Assembly (NCBI GenBank): GCA_900548265.1
Contig: URKG01000002.1
Location: 81,753-145,752, forward strand
From: an uncultured Collinsella sp.
GTDB taxonomy: Bacteria > Actinomycetota > Coriobacteriia > Coriobacteriales > Coriobacteriaceae
Length of the DNA: 64,000 nt
Direction of reading: 5' to 3'
Part shown: positions 1-7,433 of the stretch, in pieces
How the letters are laid out: each line of letters begins with the position of its first letter
How positions within the stretch are numbered: the stretch's first letter is position 1
Notes under the pieces: model-generated
The model's database searches: none
What the model saw: the letters and a program-made list of their open reading frames with translations, nothing else
What the model was told of the DNA's origin: nothing
Made by a program: the position numbers and the translations under genes

Positions 1-3
1 CAG

Positions 4-588
4 TTACAGCTTGTTAGCGATCTTCTTTGCCGTGCGCTTGACGCCGGCCACAAGACCTCCCGCAGGATGCCCCTTTTCGTAGGCTAGACGCTTCTCGCGC
101 TTGGCGTACTCTTCGACGATGATGTCGCCATACTCGTCTTCGATCTTGTCGAAGAAGTCGACGGCGCTCTTAATTTCCTCAGCGGTCGGGTGTCCCTTTT
201 GGACACCGCCGGTGAGTTTGAACGGCCCCCACGTATCAAAGCCGGGGCAGCCGTAGGCACCCATAAAGATGGCCCGCCTCATGCGGCAGATACCATCGAT
301 ATCCTTGCCGTACCACTTGTTTTTGCCACCGTAGGTCATAAGGCCAAACACCTTGTCCTGCGGCTGCAGCACGTTCGTGAGCACGCGTGCCATATCTTTG
401 TCGATCTCTGAGTAATAAATGCCCGTAGCGACGCCGATCAGATGATATTCGTGCAGGTCGGGGTACTCGTTTTTGCCGAGCGTCTTGACGTCGAGGGTAT
501 CGATTTCGGGGTGCGCCTCGACGATGGCGTCCACGAGCTTTTTCGTATTGCCGTGATGGCGCGAGGCGTAGAGGATGATGGTTCGCAT
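4..588 (-). CDS. Flavodoxin-domain protein
   Basis: A 194-residue flavodoxin-like protein. The N-terminal strand and loop MRTIILYASRHHGNT fits the FMN phosphate-binding loop of flavodoxins, with S-R-H-H-G-N-T in place of the usual T-x-T-G-N-T. The middle holds LMTYGGKNKWYGKD, a region like the isoalloxazine-binding loop, and the C-terminus is lysine-rich. The ATG at 588 is chosen because the flavodoxin strand starts there; in-frame codons further upstream add non-conserved sequence. It is likely cytosolic and binds FMN for electron transfer. Its partner is unknown and the divergent lacX-lacC pair gives no hint. It could also be a flavodoxin-fold oxidoreductase of the menaquinone-dependent protoporphyrinogen oxidase type. 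Confidence 0.8.
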   Translation of the reverse strand: MRTIILYASRHHGNTKKLVDAIVEAHPEIDTLDVKTLGKNEYPDLHEYHLIGVATGIYYSEIDKDMARVLTNVLQPQDKVFGLMTYGGKNKWYGKDIDGICRMRRAIFMGAYGCPGFDTWGPFKLTGGVQKGHPTAEEIKSAVDFFDKIEDEYGDIIVEEYAKREKRLAYEKGHPAGGLVAGVKRTAKKIANKL

Positions 589-747
589 AAGAAGGCCTTT
601 CAGCTGTAATTGCATCAATGTCTGTATGGTGCCCCGTTGCATGGCTGGGATACCAGACACATCGATGAGCGTGCGGGTTTTGTCCCTTGGTCAGGGCCGA
701 GACGGGTACTTGCGAGCAAAAAAAGCAGTTGTTCGAAAGGATGGGTA

Positions 748-1629
748 ATGGAATACGCTCTTTCCAACGATTCGATTTCTATTAAGGTTTCCACGGCTGG
801 CGGCTCGTTTACCTCGATTGAGGCCGACGGTCGCGAGTATTTGTGGCAGGGTGACCCCGCGGTGTGGTCCGGTCAGGCGCCGGTCTGCTTCCCGATTTGC
901 GGAGGCCTGCGCGATGATAGCGCCATGACGTTTGCCGGGCATCATGTGAAGCTCGCCCGCCACGGCTTTGCGCGCAAGCAAGAGTGGAAGCTGCTGAGCC
1001 AGAGCGAGAACGAGCTGGCGATGTGCCTGGCTTCGGAGGATAACGCCGCGCTGCTGAGCGATTATCCGTATCCGTTTAAGCTTGTCGCTCGTTATACGCT
1101 TGAGGGGGATGCCGTTCGCGTCTCCTATGAGGTGACCAACGAGGGGACTGAGGACATGCCGTTCTTTATCGGCGGTCATCCCGGCTTTAGGTGTCCGCTC
1201 GATGAGGGCGAGGCCTATACGGACTACGAGTTGCGCTTTGAGAAAGACGAGGCTGCGGAGCTCTGCACCGCCGTTCCCTCGACTGGATTGATTGACGTGG
1301 CAAACCGCTCCAAGAACCCCATGGTGGGAAAGACGTTGCCCCTGTCGCACGAGCTCTTCGATTTTGCGGAGACCATCTTTGACGTGCTCGAGAGCCGTCA
1401 GGTCACGCTTTCCAAGAAGGGCGAGGACAAGGGTGTTCGTCTGAGCTTTGAGGGCTTCCCGTATCTCATTGTGTGGAGTAAGCCCGAGGGCGATTTTGTG
1501 GCAGTTGAACCCTGGGGTGGCCTTTCGACCTGCTCCGATGAGGACGACGTGCTTGAGCACAAGCGCGGCTGCCTTATCGCCAAGCCCAAAGAAACCATCG
1601 TGCGCTCGTTCACGATTGAGATTCTGTAA
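748..1629 (+). CDS. lacX: Aldose 1-epimerase family protein, LacX-like (copy 1)
   Basis: A 293-residue galactose-mutarotase-fold protein of the LacX type found in lac operons of Gram-positive bacteria. Visible motifs are REYLWQGDPAVWSGQAPVCF near residues 30-50, the FPICGGLRD block, and the GGHPGF histidine motif typical of the fold. It probably interconverts anomers of galactose or a phosphorylated galactose. The ATG at 748 follows the Shine-Dalgarno GAAAGG. It ends 59 bases before lacC and almost certainly forms a transcription unit with it. It is nearly identical in length and sequence to the copy at 21722-22603, so the pair arose by duplication. Confidence 0.85.
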   Translation: MEYALSNDSISIKVSTAGGSFTSIEADGREYLWQGDPAVWSGQAPVCFPICGGLRDDSAMTFAGHHVKLARHGFARKQEWKLLSQSENELAMCLASEDNAALLSDYPYPFKLVARYTLEGDAVRVSYEVTNEGTEDMPFFIGGHPGFRCPLDEGEAYTDYELRFEKDEAAELCTAVPSTGLIDVANRSKNPMVGKTLPLSHELFDFAETIFDVLESRQVTLSKKGEDKGVRLSFEGFPYLIVWSKPEGDFVAVEPWGGLSTCSDEDDVLEHKRGCLIAKPKETIVRSFTIEIL

Positions 1630-1688
1630 TTCCGTTTTGTCGACTCGTATCGCGAGGCACAAGGAGCCTGCGAGATAAGGAGCTAAAA

Positions 1689-2624
1689 ATGATCCTCACC
1701 GTCACGATGAACCCGTCTGTCGATACGCGCTATCAGCTCGATGAGCTCATTATCGACGACGTCAACCGTGTGACGCCCGAAAAGACCGCCGGCGGCAAGG
1801 GCCTTAACGTAGCCCGCGTCCTGGGCCAGCTGGGCGACGACGTTGTGGCAACCGGCCTGCTTGGTGGTCATATGGGCGCCTATATGGCAGAGCTCATGGA
1901 TGCCAACGGCATTAAGAATGATTTTGTGCCCATCAAGGGCGAGACCCGCATCTGCCTCAATATCCTTCATGCCGGCAATCAGACCGAGCTGCTCGAGAGC
2001 GGCCCGACGATTGCCCCCGAGGAGCTCGATGCCTTTACCGCCAAGTTTACCGAGCTTGCAGGTAAGGCCGACGTCGTCACCATCTCGGGTTCGCTGCCCC
2101 GCGGCGTCGAGGCGGACTACTACGCCAAGATCACGGGCATTGCCGAGAACGCCGGAGCCAAGGTGCTGCTCGATACCTCGGGTGCCTCTCTCGAGGCCGC
2201 CCTTAAGTCCGAAATTAAGCCCGAGCTGGTCAAGCCCAACCTGACCGAGATCAACGGCCTTCTGGGTACGAGCTTTACCACCGACGATGTGGACGAGCTC
2301 CGCGCCGCGCTCGCCTCTGATGCCCGCTTCTCCGATATCCCCTGGGTCGTCGTGTCCATGGGTGCTGCCGGCTCCGTTGGCTTCCACAACGGCCGTGCGT
2401 TCCGCGCAAAGACGCCCGATATCCCTGCCGTTAACGCCACGGGCTCTGGTGACTCCACTATCGCAGGCTTCGCGCATGCCATTGCTGCTGGCGCAGACGA
2501 CGAGACGGTGCTGCGTACCGCCAACACCTGCGGCAAGCTCAACGCCATGGATCCCATGACTGGCCACTTGGTTATGGATCGTTGGGATGAGGTCTACAAC
2601 GGCGTTGTCGTGACCGAGCTGTAA
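1689..2624 (+). CDS. lacC: Tagatose-6-phosphate kinase (copy 1)
   Basis: A 311-residue PfkB-family sugar-phosphate kinase. The start MILTVTMNPSVDTRYQL, the glycine motif KTAGGKGLNVARVL and the C-terminal anion-hole/catalytic motif NATGSGDSTIAGF match LacC closely. LacC phosphorylates tagatose-6-phosphate to tagatose-1,6-bisphosphate in lactose catabolism. A 1-phosphofructokinase role cannot be excluded because the families share these motifs. The start ATG follows AAGGAGC. It lies just after lacX and is a close paralogue of 22660-23595. A short nagA remnant follows it. Confidence 0.88.
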   Translation: MILTVTMNPSVDTRYQLDELIIDDVNRVTPEKTAGGKGLNVARVLGQLGDDVVATGLLGGHMGAYMAELMDANGIKNDFVPIKGETRICLNILHAGNQTELLESGPTIAPEELDAFTAKFTELAGKADVVTISGSLPRGVEADYYAKITGIAENAGAKVLLDTSGASLEAALKSEIKPELVKPNLTEINGLLGTSFTTDDVDELRAALASDARFSDIPWVVVSMGAAGSVGFHNGRAFRAKTPDIPAVNATGSGDSTIAGFAHAIAAGADDETVLRTANTCGKLNAMDPMTGHLVMDRWDEVYNGVVVTEL

Positions 2625-2660
2625 GGGCTTGGGCGTCGGCCCCGGCATCGATTGCTAGCT

Positions 2661-2789
2661 CATGTCGACGACAAGTGCGATAGCATTATGTCGGGGCGCG
2701 ACGCCGACGTTGTCGTGTTCAATCCCGACCTTACCCTGGTCGAGACGTATGTGGGCGGCAACAGCTTTGGTAATGCGTTTGCCGAGTAG
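2661..2789 (+). pseudogene. 3' remnant of N-acetylglucosamine-6-phosphate deacetylase (nagA)
   Basis: Between lacC and the next gene one frame reads through about 43 codons to a TAG at 2787 and gives GRDADVVVFNPDLTLVETYV followed by GG. This is the characteristic C-terminal end of NagA-type amidohydrolases (GKDAD-hydrophobic-D-L-x-V-x-T-x-V-G-G). No complete catalytic domain or credible start precedes it. The rest of the gene appears to have been lost at the point where lacX-lacC ends. The next gene belongs to a family often found with sialate/amino-sugar genes, consistent with an older amino-sugar operon here. The family call rests on about 35 residues. Confidence 0.55.
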
Positions 2790-2821
2790 CCGCCAAGGAA
2801 ACGATCCGAGAGGGGATTTAG

Positions 2822-3295
2822 ATGATTTACGGTGCATTGGGCGATATCGAGGAGTATCGCGGAATGCTCAAGGGCCTCGACGTGCTGATCGACTGGCTCG
2901 AGGAGAACGACCCGGCGCAGCTCGAGGTCGGCAGCCATCCGATTCTGGGCGACAAGGTCTATGCGAACGTCATGGCTCCCACGACGCGTCCCGAGGCTGA
3001 GGCTCACTATGAGACGCATCAGCGCTATCACGACCTGCAGATCGATGTCGAGGGTCGCGAGGCCTTTAAGGTTGCCACGGGCAGCCTGACGTTGGTTCAG
3101 GAGTTTGACGAGAAGGACGACTACGATCTGGTCGATTCCGACGCTTCGATCGCCGGCGATCTTGCCGACGACAAGTTCGCGCTGTTTGTTGCCGGCGAGC
3201 CTCACATGCCCACGCTCGAGTTCCCGGGCGATGGCGCACAGCCGGTCAAGAAGATCTGCTTTAAGCTGCTTGCAGACGCTTACTGGGAGGAGTAG
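2822..3295 (+). CDS. YhcH/YjgK/YiaL family protein (sugar-anomerase-like cupin)
   Basis: A 157-residue protein of the YhcH/YiaL/EbgC family (DUF386). It starts MIYGALGDIEEYRGM and has the conserved HYETHQRYHDLQIDVEG segment, whose H and E residues usually bind a metal, and ends with VKKICFKLL. E. coli relatives act in sialic acid (YhcH/NanQ) or other sugar catabolism, and EbgC modulates a beta-galactosidase. The GAGAGGGG ribosome site precedes the ATG. A nagA remnant directly upstream favours an original amino-sugar or sialate role. The exact substrate is unknown. A strong terminator follows. Confidence 0.85.
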   Translation: MIYGALGDIEEYRGMLKGLDVLIDWLEENDPAQLEVGSHPILGDKVYANVMAPTTRPEAEAHYETHQRYHDLQIDVEGREAFKVATGSLTLVQEFDEKDDYDLVDSDASIAGDLADDKFALFVAGEPHMPTLEFPGDGAQPVKKICFKLLADAYWEE

Positions 3296-3353
3296 CGCAC
3301 TGCTCGGCTGAGCTGCTCGTCTGATGACGTGATTCCATTGAGGAGCGCGCTTG

Positions 3354-3404
3354 AGCCCCGTTAATCGCGGTTCCCTTGGGGATTGCGGTTGGCGGGGCTT
3401 TTTT
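3354..3404 (+). terminator. Rho-independent terminator after the lacX-lacC-yhcH unit
   Basis: AGCCCCG pairs with CGGGGCT across a long, partly paired stem (TTAATCGCGG with a GATTGCGGTT-like return strand), and a run of six T follows on the plus strand. It closes the plus-strand unit. Confidence 0.85.
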
Positions 3405-3442
3405 GTTGAGTAGGGGAGTTGCCGGCGGCGTTTTGCTTGGAT

Positions 3443-3898
3443 TTATTTGCGAAGAACATCGGCTAGCCGCAGGATTGAAATCATCGACCGATAAGTGAGT
3501 TCCACTTTTTCGCCCGCAAGCAGTCGTTTCGAGCCAATCTCATCTAGCCCCACAAGCCGAGAAAACAGCGGGCCGCTCATCGTGCCATCGTCAATTGATT
3601 CCCTTATGGTCTTCAAAACGTCCGTATCATGAAGCGATGCCGAGCTGTAGGGGGCAACACGAGCGGAACTCTCAATTAACGACGAGACAAAAGGATGGAG
3701 ATGCTTTGGACATAGTCCATCAAACACCACAACCCCATTGTCGTTCGAGCCGACCAGGCGCCAAGTATAATGATCGACCCAGTCATCTCCGTCATATATG
3801 GCGTCCATGAGCAACTTCCCGTCTAGAGAGAGAAACCTATTTGGACATCGGGGCGCAAGACCGCAATCCATATCGGGCCTGCAGCAGCTCCAACCCAA
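3443..3898 (-). CDS. Hypothetical protein in a low-GC patch
   Basis: An open frame of 151 codons from a TTG codon. I do not recognise the family. The clearest coding-like stretch is RFLSLDGKLLMDAIYDGDDW and onward, with mixed alpha/beta character and no membrane segment or signal peptide. The N-terminal 20 residues are cysteine-rich and odd. In the next frame an ATG-led reading overlaps this region and stops at 3838-3840, so either the true start lies inside or the 5' end is frameshifted. Base composition is clearly richer in AT than the neighbours, and the gene sits close to a tRNA gene. Both are compatible with horizontal transfer. No integrase is present. Confidence 0.45.
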   Translation of the reverse strand: MGWSCCRPDMDCGLAPRCPNRFLSLDGKLLMDAIYDGDDWVDHYTWRLVGSNDNGVVVFDGLCPKHLHPFVSSLIESSARVAPYSSASLHDTDVLKTIRESIDDGTMSGPLFSRLVGLDEIGSKRLLAGEKVELTYRSMISILRLADVLRK

Positions 3899-4226
3899 CG
3901 CACCACATAGGTTCCCTTTCGTACATGTGTATCAATCTGCCCCGAAATGCCGGTGAATGCAATTCCAGACCCGTTTGTCGGATAGCAATCGACGTATTTT
4001 TTGTTTTCCGCTCACAACCTTGTATAGATATATCGTTTCAGCAAAAGAGAAGGTATCGTGACTATTTTAGATCTATATGGCCAATTCGAGCCCTCGCCAT
4101 GGCAATTGTTGCAGCTGGGTTTCTTTTCATTAAAATTTCACTTTGGTAAATCCCCGCCCCTAAGCATTAAACCCGAAGTCCACCGAGTGGGCGAATTCCG
4201 GCGGATGTGCGCCTGAAATCGGTAAC
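3899..4226. other. AT-rich intergenic stretch
   Basis: About 330 bases of low-GC sequence between the orphan gene and the tRNA terminator. Short open frames cross it on both strands, but none has a ribosome site or recognisable protein. I see no RNA gene. It may hold the promoter of the minus-strand orphan and degraded foreign DNA. Confidence 0.4.
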
Positions 4227-4227
4227 A

Positions 4228-4250
4228 AAAAAAGCCGCCCGAAGGCGGCT
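4228..4250 (-). terminator. Terminator of tRNA-Thr
   Basis: On the minus strand AGCCGCC-TTCG-GGCGGCT forms a tight tetraloop hairpin followed by seven T, 12 bases downstream of the tRNA CCA end. Confidence 0.9.
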
Positions 4251-4261
4251 ATCTTGTGCAA

Positions 4262-4337
4262 TGGAGCCAGCGACCGGGCTCGAACCGGTGACCCCCGCTT
4301 TACGAGAGCGGTGCTCTACCAACTGAGCTACGCTGGC
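4262..4337 (-). tRNA. tRNA-Thr (anticodon CGU)
   Basis: A 76-base cloverleaf on the minus strand. The acceptor GCCAGCG pairs with CGCTGGC, the D arm is GCTC-AGTTGGTA-GAGC, and the anticodon stem CCGCT/AGCGG holds the loop CTCGTAA, giving anticodon CGT. The T arm is CCGGTTCGAGCCCGG and a CCA end is encoded. It decodes ACG. A tetraloop terminator follows directly. Confidence 0.96.
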
Positions 4338-4494
4338 GGCCATGTGGTGACGCAACTGAGGCGTCAACGGCTGTCTATGATACGGGACATCGCAAATCCG
4401 CGCAAGTGTTCTGACGGCTTTTCTCACTTTAAATGCACTAATATTAGAGGCGTGATGTCTTGCTCTTACGGGTCTCAAGCAGAATGGGGCAGTG

Positions 4495-4977
4495 ATGGCT
4501 CAACCCAGGATCCTTCTCACGCGTATCGATGACCGCTTCATTTACGGGCAAGACGTTGAGCTGTGGAACGAAGCCGTGGGCTCCAACCTTGTCCTAATCG
4601 TCAACGATGAGATCGCGGCGGATTCGCGCAAGTGGGCGCCTATGAGGGTCGCGGCGCCCGAGGGCGTGTGGACGCGGTTTTTCTCGGTGCAAAGGACCAT
4701 CGACATCATTCATACCGCAACGCCGCGCCAGTTGATTCTGATCATGGTGGCCTCACCCGCCGATGCACTCGCGCTGGTTAAGGGTGGTGTGCCGATTACC
4801 AAGATTAGCATTGGCCATATACAGGCAGGGGAGGGCAAACGCTCTGTAACGCCCGCGGTCGCCATAGACGATGCCGACGTTGCCGCCCTCAAAGAGCTGC
4901 AAGAACTCGGCATAGAGCTAGAAATCCGCTATCTCCCCAGTTCCGCCCCCGATCCCATCGACAATCTGTTCAACTGA
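4495..4977 (+). CDS. Orphan PTS mannose/sorbose-type IIB-like protein lacking the phospho-histidine
   Basis: A 160-residue protein with the fold signature of PTS IIB of the mannose/fructose/sorbose family: RILLTRIDDRFIYGQ at residues 5-19, IVNDEIA, and KISIGHIQ. In active family members the first motif reads R-I-D-x-R-L-I-H-G-Q and the histidine carries the phosphate. Here that residue is Tyr17 (TAC codon), so standard phosphotransfer should not occur. No IIA, IIC or IID gene is nearby. The C-terminal half is otherwise well kept (PVITKISIGH-like, EGKRSVTP), which argues for a working protein with a sensory or regulatory role. ATG 4495 is preferred over the GTG directly before it. Confidence 0.8.
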   Translation: MAQPRILLTRIDDRFIYGQDVELWNEAVGSNLVLIVNDEIAADSRKWAPMRVAAPEGVWTRFFSVQRTIDIIHTATPRQLILIMVASPADALALVKGGVPITKISIGHIQAGEGKRSVTPAVAIDDADVAALKELQELGIELEIRYLPSSAPDPIDNLFN

Positions 4978-5041
4978 TCCCTTGGGGACGGAGGAAAACG
5001 GATCATTTTGCCCTTGCGAGGGACGCGCGCGATGCCGCCTG

Positions 5042-5198
5042 TCAAAAACTATGCCCATTTACTACGTTTGATCGGTTATCGCCGAGCATGTCGAATTTGA
5101 GAAAAACAAAACCGCAGGTAGACGGCTCGCGCATTTAACAAAAACCGGTGCATGGTCGAGCATCCCGGGCTAAGCGTAGTAAATGGGCATAGTTTTGA
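5042..5198. repeat. 157-bp element bounded by 24-bp inverted repeats
   Basis: The left arm at 5042-5066 (core CTATGCCCATTTACTACG) and the right arm at 5175-5198 (CGTAGTAAATGGGCATAG) are complementary over 24 bases with one extra A in the left arm. The 108-base interior carries an AAAACAAAACCGC stretch and no open frame with a ribosome site. It lies between two convergent units, so it may be a palindromic mobile remnant or a structured transcript. I do not recognise it. Confidence 0.7.
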
Positions 5199-5241
5199 TA
5201 TGTCACTCATACAGTCACAGCGAAAAAGAGCCCAAAAGATG

Positions 5242-5275
5242 AAAAACGCCCGTCGGCGGTGTGCCGGCGGGCGTT
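5242..5275 (-). terminator. Terminator of galM
   Basis: On the minus strand AACGCCCGCCGGC and GCCGACGGGCGTT form a GC-rich hairpin followed by five T, 26 bases beyond the galM stop. Confidence 0.85.
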
Positions 5276-5301
5276 GCTGTGCGATATGTCGCGTTGTGGG
5301 C

Positions 5302-6354
5302 CTAGTGCCTCATAAAGTGGTATTCGATCACATTGCTGTAGGGATGACCGGGGCCCACGATGCCCTGGGGGAACAGCGCATGGTGCGGCGTGTCAGGATA
5401 CATTTCGGCCTCGAGGGCAAAGCCGGCGCCCCAACCATAGTTGGCATCGTCTTTGGCGTGTTCGTCGCCCAGCCAGTTGCCGGTGTAGAGCTGCACGCCC
5501 GGGGCAGTGGTGTAATAGTCCAGCTCACGGCCGGTCCACATCTCCTCGACGTGCATCGCGCGGCGCAGATTACGGCCGTACTGATAGCCATCAATGCACA
5601 GGCAGTGGTCGTAGCCACGGGCCTGCTTAATCTGCGGGTCGTCGGCTTCCATGCCGGGCGCGACGGGGCGCAGCTCACGGAAGTCAAACGGCGTGCCCTC
5701 GACCGGAGCGATCTCTCCGGTGGGGATATTCTGCTCGTTGATGGGCAGGTAGTGGGCAGCGTTAGCAACAAAGAAGTGCTCACAGTCCATGCCGGCGTTG
5801 TGACCGGCAAGGTTAAAGTACGTGTGGTTGGTCATGGACACGTACGTGGCGCGGTCGCTCTCACAGCCATATTCGATACGGAAGCAGCCGGTGCGCGTCA
5901 CGGTAAACGCGGCCGTAAAGGTGCGGTTGCCGGGAAGGCCCAGCTCACCGTCCTCAAGCGAGGTGGTCATGCGCACGGCATTGTGGACCTCGTCGAGCTC
6001 AACGTCCCATACGCGCTTGTGCAGACCATGCTCAAGATCGCTGTGCAGGTTGTTGGTGCCCTCGTTGGCGGGCATATGCCAGTCCGTGCCGGCGATGGTG
6101 ATCGTGGCACCTGCAGTGCGGTTGGCCACAGGTCCGATGGTCGCGCCAAAGCAGGCGGGGTTGTCAAAGTAATCCTCGAGCTTATCGAAGCCCAGCACCA
6201 CATCGCGCACGTTGCCGGGAATGTCGGGCACATCGATACCCAGCACGGTGGCGCCATAGTCCATAATGCGAACGCAGATCTCGGGCCCGTTGAGGGTGTA
6301 ACGATGAACGGGGGTACCGCACGGCGCGGTGCCGAAAAGCTCGGAAGTGATCAT
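5302..6354 (-). CDS. galM: Aldose 1-epimerase (galactose mutarotase)
   Basis: A 350-residue GalM-type mutarotase that interconverts alpha and beta galactose before GalK. Family motifs include YGATVLGIDVPD, NRTAGATITIAG, NNLHSD with the substrate-binding histidine, and SMTNHTYFNLAG with the catalytic histidine. A GYDHCLCIDG block and the C-terminal LEAEMYPDTPHHALFP carry the other substrate-binding residues. The ATG at 6354 follows TTAGGA at good spacing. It is single-gene on the minus strand with its own terminator. It diverges from the DeoR regulator at 6561, whose upstream region contains GTTCG/GTTTGAA motifs. It differs from the LacX copies, which are shorter and only distantly related. 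Confidence 0.93.
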   Translation of the reverse strand: MITSELFGTAPCGTPVHRYTLNGPEICVRIMDYGATVLGIDVPDIPGNVRDVVLGFDKLEDYFDNPACFGATIGPVANRTAGATITIAGTDWHMPANEGTNNLHSDLEHGLHKRVWDVELDEVHNAVRMTTSLEDGELGLPGNRTFTAAFTVTRTGCFRIEYGCESDRATYVSMTNHTYFNLAGHNAGMDCEHFFVANAAHYLPINEQNIPTGEIAPVEGTPFDFRELRPVAPGMEADDPQIKQARGYDHCLCIDGYQYGRNLRRAMHVEEMWTGRELDYYTTAPGVQLYTGNWLGDEHAKDDANYGWGAGFALEAEMYPDTPHHALFPQGIVGPGHPYSNVIEYHFMRH

Positions 6355-6508
6355 TTGGTTCCTAACATCGAGGTATTTCCGACAAACTGTAGCGCGAACA
6401 GGCGAGATTATCACTACACCCCACTAAAGCCGGGGGTATTTTTCTCAAAAAAGTGATGATTGGAACTGTGCGGGCATTCATTTTTGACGCGCACGAGTCT
6501 GATACAAT

Positions 6509-6531
6509 TTGTTCGTTACTGTTTGAATGAT
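6509..6531. promoter_or_regulatory. Candidate LacR-type operator between galM and deoR
   Basis: TTGTTCGTTACTGTTTGAAT contains two TGTT(C/T)GAA-like half-sites about 12 bases apart. Similar half-sites occur upstream of lacF (18456-18566) and lacA (20416-20492), suggesting one regulator for all three. Confidence 0.45.
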
Positions 6532-6560
6532 ATGCGCGCAAAGAACGGCGAGGATTCATC

Positions 6561-7325
6561 GTGATTAAGGCAGAGCGACAGGATAGGGTTCGTCAGCTGC
6601 TCGAAGAGCAGGGCACGGTCTCGGTCAAGGAGATTTCGGATGCACTGGGCGTCTCGGACATGACGATTCGTCGCGATCTTGAGGAGCTCGCGAGCCTGGG
6701 CGAGATCGAGCGCGTGCACGGCGGAGCCCGCAGTGCGCAGGGCCGTCCACACGCTATGCTGCGCCATGAGTATTCGCACAGCGAAAAGCGCACGAAGCAT
6801 GCCGAGGAAAAGTTGCAGATTGCGCGCCGTTCTGTGGAGCTTATCGAGGAAGGCTCGACCATCTTTTTGGGGACAGGCACCACGGTTGAGCAGATGGCCT
6901 CGATGTTGCCGGCGTTTCGTCTGCGCATTGTGACCAATTCGCTTTCGGTGTTTAACCTGCTCGAGGCGCGCGAGGACTGCGACCTGTGCCTCGTGGGCGG
7001 TATGTACCGTCGCCGCACTGCCGCTTTTGTGGGGCCAACGGCCGAGGATACCCTGCGTGCGCTGGGCATCGACGCGGCGTTTATCGGTGCCAACGGCATC
7101 TTGGACGGTGACGTATCTACGTCCAACATGGACGAGGGCCGTATCCAGCAGCTCGCCTTTATCAAGGCCGACTCGCGCTATCTGATCGCCGACTCCAGCA
7201 AGATCGGCAAGCGCGACTTCTACACCTTCTGCCGCCTGGACAATTTGGACGCCGTGGTGTGCGAGCCGGGTATTGCCGCCGAGGATCGCGCCGCCATCGA
7301 GGAACACACGCAGGTCATTTGCTAG
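6561..7325 (+). CDS. DeoR-family transcriptional regulator, LacR-like candidate
   Basis: A 254-residue DeoR repressor. Residues 1-58 form the winged helix-turn-helix (RQDRVRQLLEEQGTVSVKEI and VSDMTIRRDLEELASLGEIE). The effector domain follows with FLGTGTTVEQMA, NGILDGDVSTSN and the ADSSKIGKRDF lysine motif that binds sugar phosphates in this family. The GTG start at 6561 follows GAGG. LacR of Gram-positive lac operons belongs to this family and responds to tagatose-6-phosphate. The nearby lac and gal genes and the shared GTTCGAA-like motifs make this the best lac repressor candidate, but the ligand is inferred. Confidence 0.85.
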   Translation: MIKAERQDRVRQLLEEQGTVSVKEISDALGVSDMTIRRDLEELASLGEIERVHGGARSAQGRPHAMLRHEYSHSEKRTKHAEEKLQIARRSVELIEEGSTIFLGTGTTVEQMASMLPAFRLRIVTNSLSVFNLLEAREDCDLCLVGGMYRRRTAAFVGPTAEDTLRALGIDAAFIGANGILDGDVSTSNMDEGRIQQLAFIKADSRYLIADSSKIGKRDFYTFCRLDNLDAVVCEPGIAAEDRAAIEEHTQVIC

Positions 7326-7433
7326 CTAGCGCTGCAGGCGATACTTCTGCTCCCTGCCGGCGCAGGGGTTATCGCTTCACAATGACGCGTAAATAACTTT
7401 GGGCAACAAGGATGAGGCTATTCTGGGATATGA

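Noticed and set aside
5152..6456. A 434-codon plus-strand frame opposite galM
   Set aside because: It overlaps the whole galM gene, which has catalytic motifs and a ribosome site. The opposite frame has neither.
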